NCBI GenBank assembly: GCA_903928745.1
Contig: CAIYRR010000084.1
Location: 1-46,407 of the forward strand
Reading direction: 5' to 3'
DNA: 46,407 nucleotides
Origin: an uncultured Actinomycetes bacterium
GTDB lineage: Bacteria > Actinomycetota > Actinomycetes > Nanopelagicales > Nanopelagicaceae
Shown here: piece after piece, positions 45,351-46,407 of the stretch
Layout: the number at the start of each line of letters is the position of its first letter
How positions within the stretch are numbered: the first letter of the stretch is position 1
The notes under the pieces: model-generated
The model's input: only the letters and a program-made list of their open reading frames with translations
Database searches by the model: none
Told to the model about the DNA's origin: nothing
Made by a program: the position numbers and the translations under genes

Positions 45351-46407
45351 TGGACCACTGATTGTCCAGAGCGATAAGACACTTCTCCTAGATATTGACC
45401 ACGTTCTTAGCACGGAGTGTCGTCGGGCGATTGCACCATTTGCCGAACTCGAACGCTCTCCAGAACATATTCACACATATCGCCTCACATCACTTGGGCT
45501 CTGGAATGCGCGCGCTGCAGGACATGATGCCGAGATGGTTATCGATACTCTCCTTAAATATTCGCGATACGCCGTTCCCCATTCCATTTTGGTTGATGTC
45601 GCAGAGACGATGTCTCGTTACGGACGCCTGCGCCTTGAAGCCGATCCCGTACATGGATTGGTATTGATAACAACTGATACCGCAGTTCTAGAAGAAGTAA
45701 TCAGAGCAAAGAAGATCGCTCCATTGCTAGGAATTCGCATTGATGCAGAAACGATTGCCGTGCACCCAAGCCAACGCGGCCATATTAAACAATCACTTTT
45801 GCGCCTTGGTTGGCCGGCAGAAGATTTTGCTGGCTATGTTGACGGCCAGCATCATGAAATTGATTTAGTTCAAAACGGATGGAAAATTCGGCCCTACCAA
45901 GAATTAGCTGCAGAAGGATTCTGGCATGGAGGGTCTGGTGTCGTCGTTCTCCCCTGTGGCGCGGGTAAGACGATTGTTGGCGCCGCTGCAATGGCACATG
46001 CCAAGGCAACAACACTTATTTTGGTCACAAACACTATTGCTGCAAGACAATGGCGCGAAGAATTATTGCAACGCACTACTTTGAATGAAGATGAAATCGG
46101 AGAATATTCAGGGGCAAAGAAAGAGATACGTCCTGTCACAATCGCCACTTATCAAGTCATGACTAAAAAGAAGAATGGTACCTACGCGCACTTAGATCTT
46201 TTTGATACCCATGACTGGGGATTAATTATTTATGACGAAGTGCATCTGCTTCCTGAGCCTATTTTCCGATTCACAGCTGATATCCAATCTCGTCGCCGCT
46301 TAGGACTCACTGCAACGCTGGTGCGTGAAGATGGACTTGAAGGTGAAGTTTTCTCACTAATTGGTCCAAAACGCTATGACGTTCCTTGGAAAGAGATTGA
46401 AGCGCAA
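45343..46407 (+). CDS. DNA repair helicase XPB (truncated by window end)
   Basis: First 355 codons of an SF2 helicase of the XPB/ERCC3 family; the frame is open to the last base. GPLIVQSDKTLLLDIDH opens it, the usual start of actinobacterial XPB. A damage-recognition-like N-terminal domain runs to about 180. Motif Q/I is WKIRPYQELAAEGFW and LPCGAGKT (203-210, Walker A). Motif II is DEVH (298-301), motif III GLTATLVREDG. I chose TTG 45343 (LTDGPLIVQ); no ATG or GTG lies near. The C-terminal RecA domain is outside the window. 3'-5' DNA helicase; nucleotide excision repair is the likely pathway. Confidence 0.94.
   Translation, partial: MTDGPLIVQSDKTLLLDIDHVLSTECRRAIAPFAELERSPEHIHTYRLTSLGLWNARAAGHDAEMVIDTLLKYSRYAVPHSILVDVAETMSRYGRLRLEADPVHGLVLITTDTAVLEEVIRAKKIAPLLGIRIDAETIAVHPSQRGHIKQSLLRLGWPAEDFAGYVDGQHHEIDLVQNGWKIRPYQELAAEGFWHGGSGVVVLPCGAGKTIVGAAAMAHAKATTLILVTNTIAARQWREELLQRTTLNEDEIGEYSGAKKEIRPVTIATYQVMTKKKNGTYAHLDLFDTHDWGLIIYDEVHLLPEPIFRFTADIQSRRRLGLTATLVREDGLEGEVFSLIGPKRYDVPWKEIEAQ

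Noticed and set aside
45395-45667. 90-codon open frame on the plus strand
   Set aside because: Out-of-frame shadow of XPB, whose true frame runs from 45343 to the window end.

Overview
The window reads as a chromosomal segment of a small-genome actinobacterium, most probably a freshwater acI / Nanopelagicales-type organism. This is inferred from moderate GC (roughly mid-40s to 50 percent by eye), very tight gene packing, start codons lying directly behind TANNNT -10 boxes, and a typical actinobacterial gene set: a 14-gene Nuo complex I operon, a menaquinone pathway, ResB/CcsA cytochrome c maturation, and an XPB helicase next to its helicase-associated partner. No 16S or other marker gene is present, so the assignment is not proven.

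Layout. 1-230: a tRNA-Tyr on the minus strand, followed downstream by 74-bp tandem repeats that each carry a copy of its 3' half. 413-5988: a surface-glycan cassette with a GT-B glycosyltransferase, two GT-A glycosyltransferases and an OafA-type acyltransferase. 6043-8306: an acyl-CoA dehydrogenase with an APH-fold kinase, resembling a split ACAD10/ACAD11. 8405-12475: YajQ, a RarD-type permease without a normal start codon, and pyruvate phosphate dikinase. 12551-28600 (minus): nuoA to nuoN plus a polyprenyl diphosphate synthase. 28644-36633: menaquinone genes menG, menF, menD, menC, menB, menE and menA, with bioY among them. 36650-41188: a small membrane protein and the cytochrome c maturation operon (histidine phosphatase, ResA, CcdA, ResB, CcsA). 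41240-46407: a HAD-IB hydrolase, a helicase-associated protein, an M20 peptidase and XPB, which is cut by the window end.

How it fits together. The centre of the window is a respiratory block. Men enzymes make the naphthoquinone head, the polyprenyl synthase makes the tail, MenA joins them and MenG methylates the product. Nuo reduces that menaquinone with NADH, and the Ccs genes supply c-type cytochromes further down the chain. No menH or menI candidate is seen here. The nuo junctions are almost all overlapping stop/start codons (TAATG, ATGA, TGATG), and the polyprenyl synthase is joined to nuoN in the same way.

Most notable: (1) tRNA-Tyr with tandem 3'-half repeats, similar in design to the E. 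coli tyrT/rtT locus; (2) a 70-bp hairpin element found twice, upstream of the first glycosyltransferase and of yajQ; (3) rarD in frame behind the yajQ stop with no ATG, GTG or TTG before its first membrane helix; (4) the ACAD/APH pair, a candidate 4-hydroxyacyl-CoA pathway; (5) many apparently leaderless starts, including one promoter region where -10 boxes on both strands overlap.
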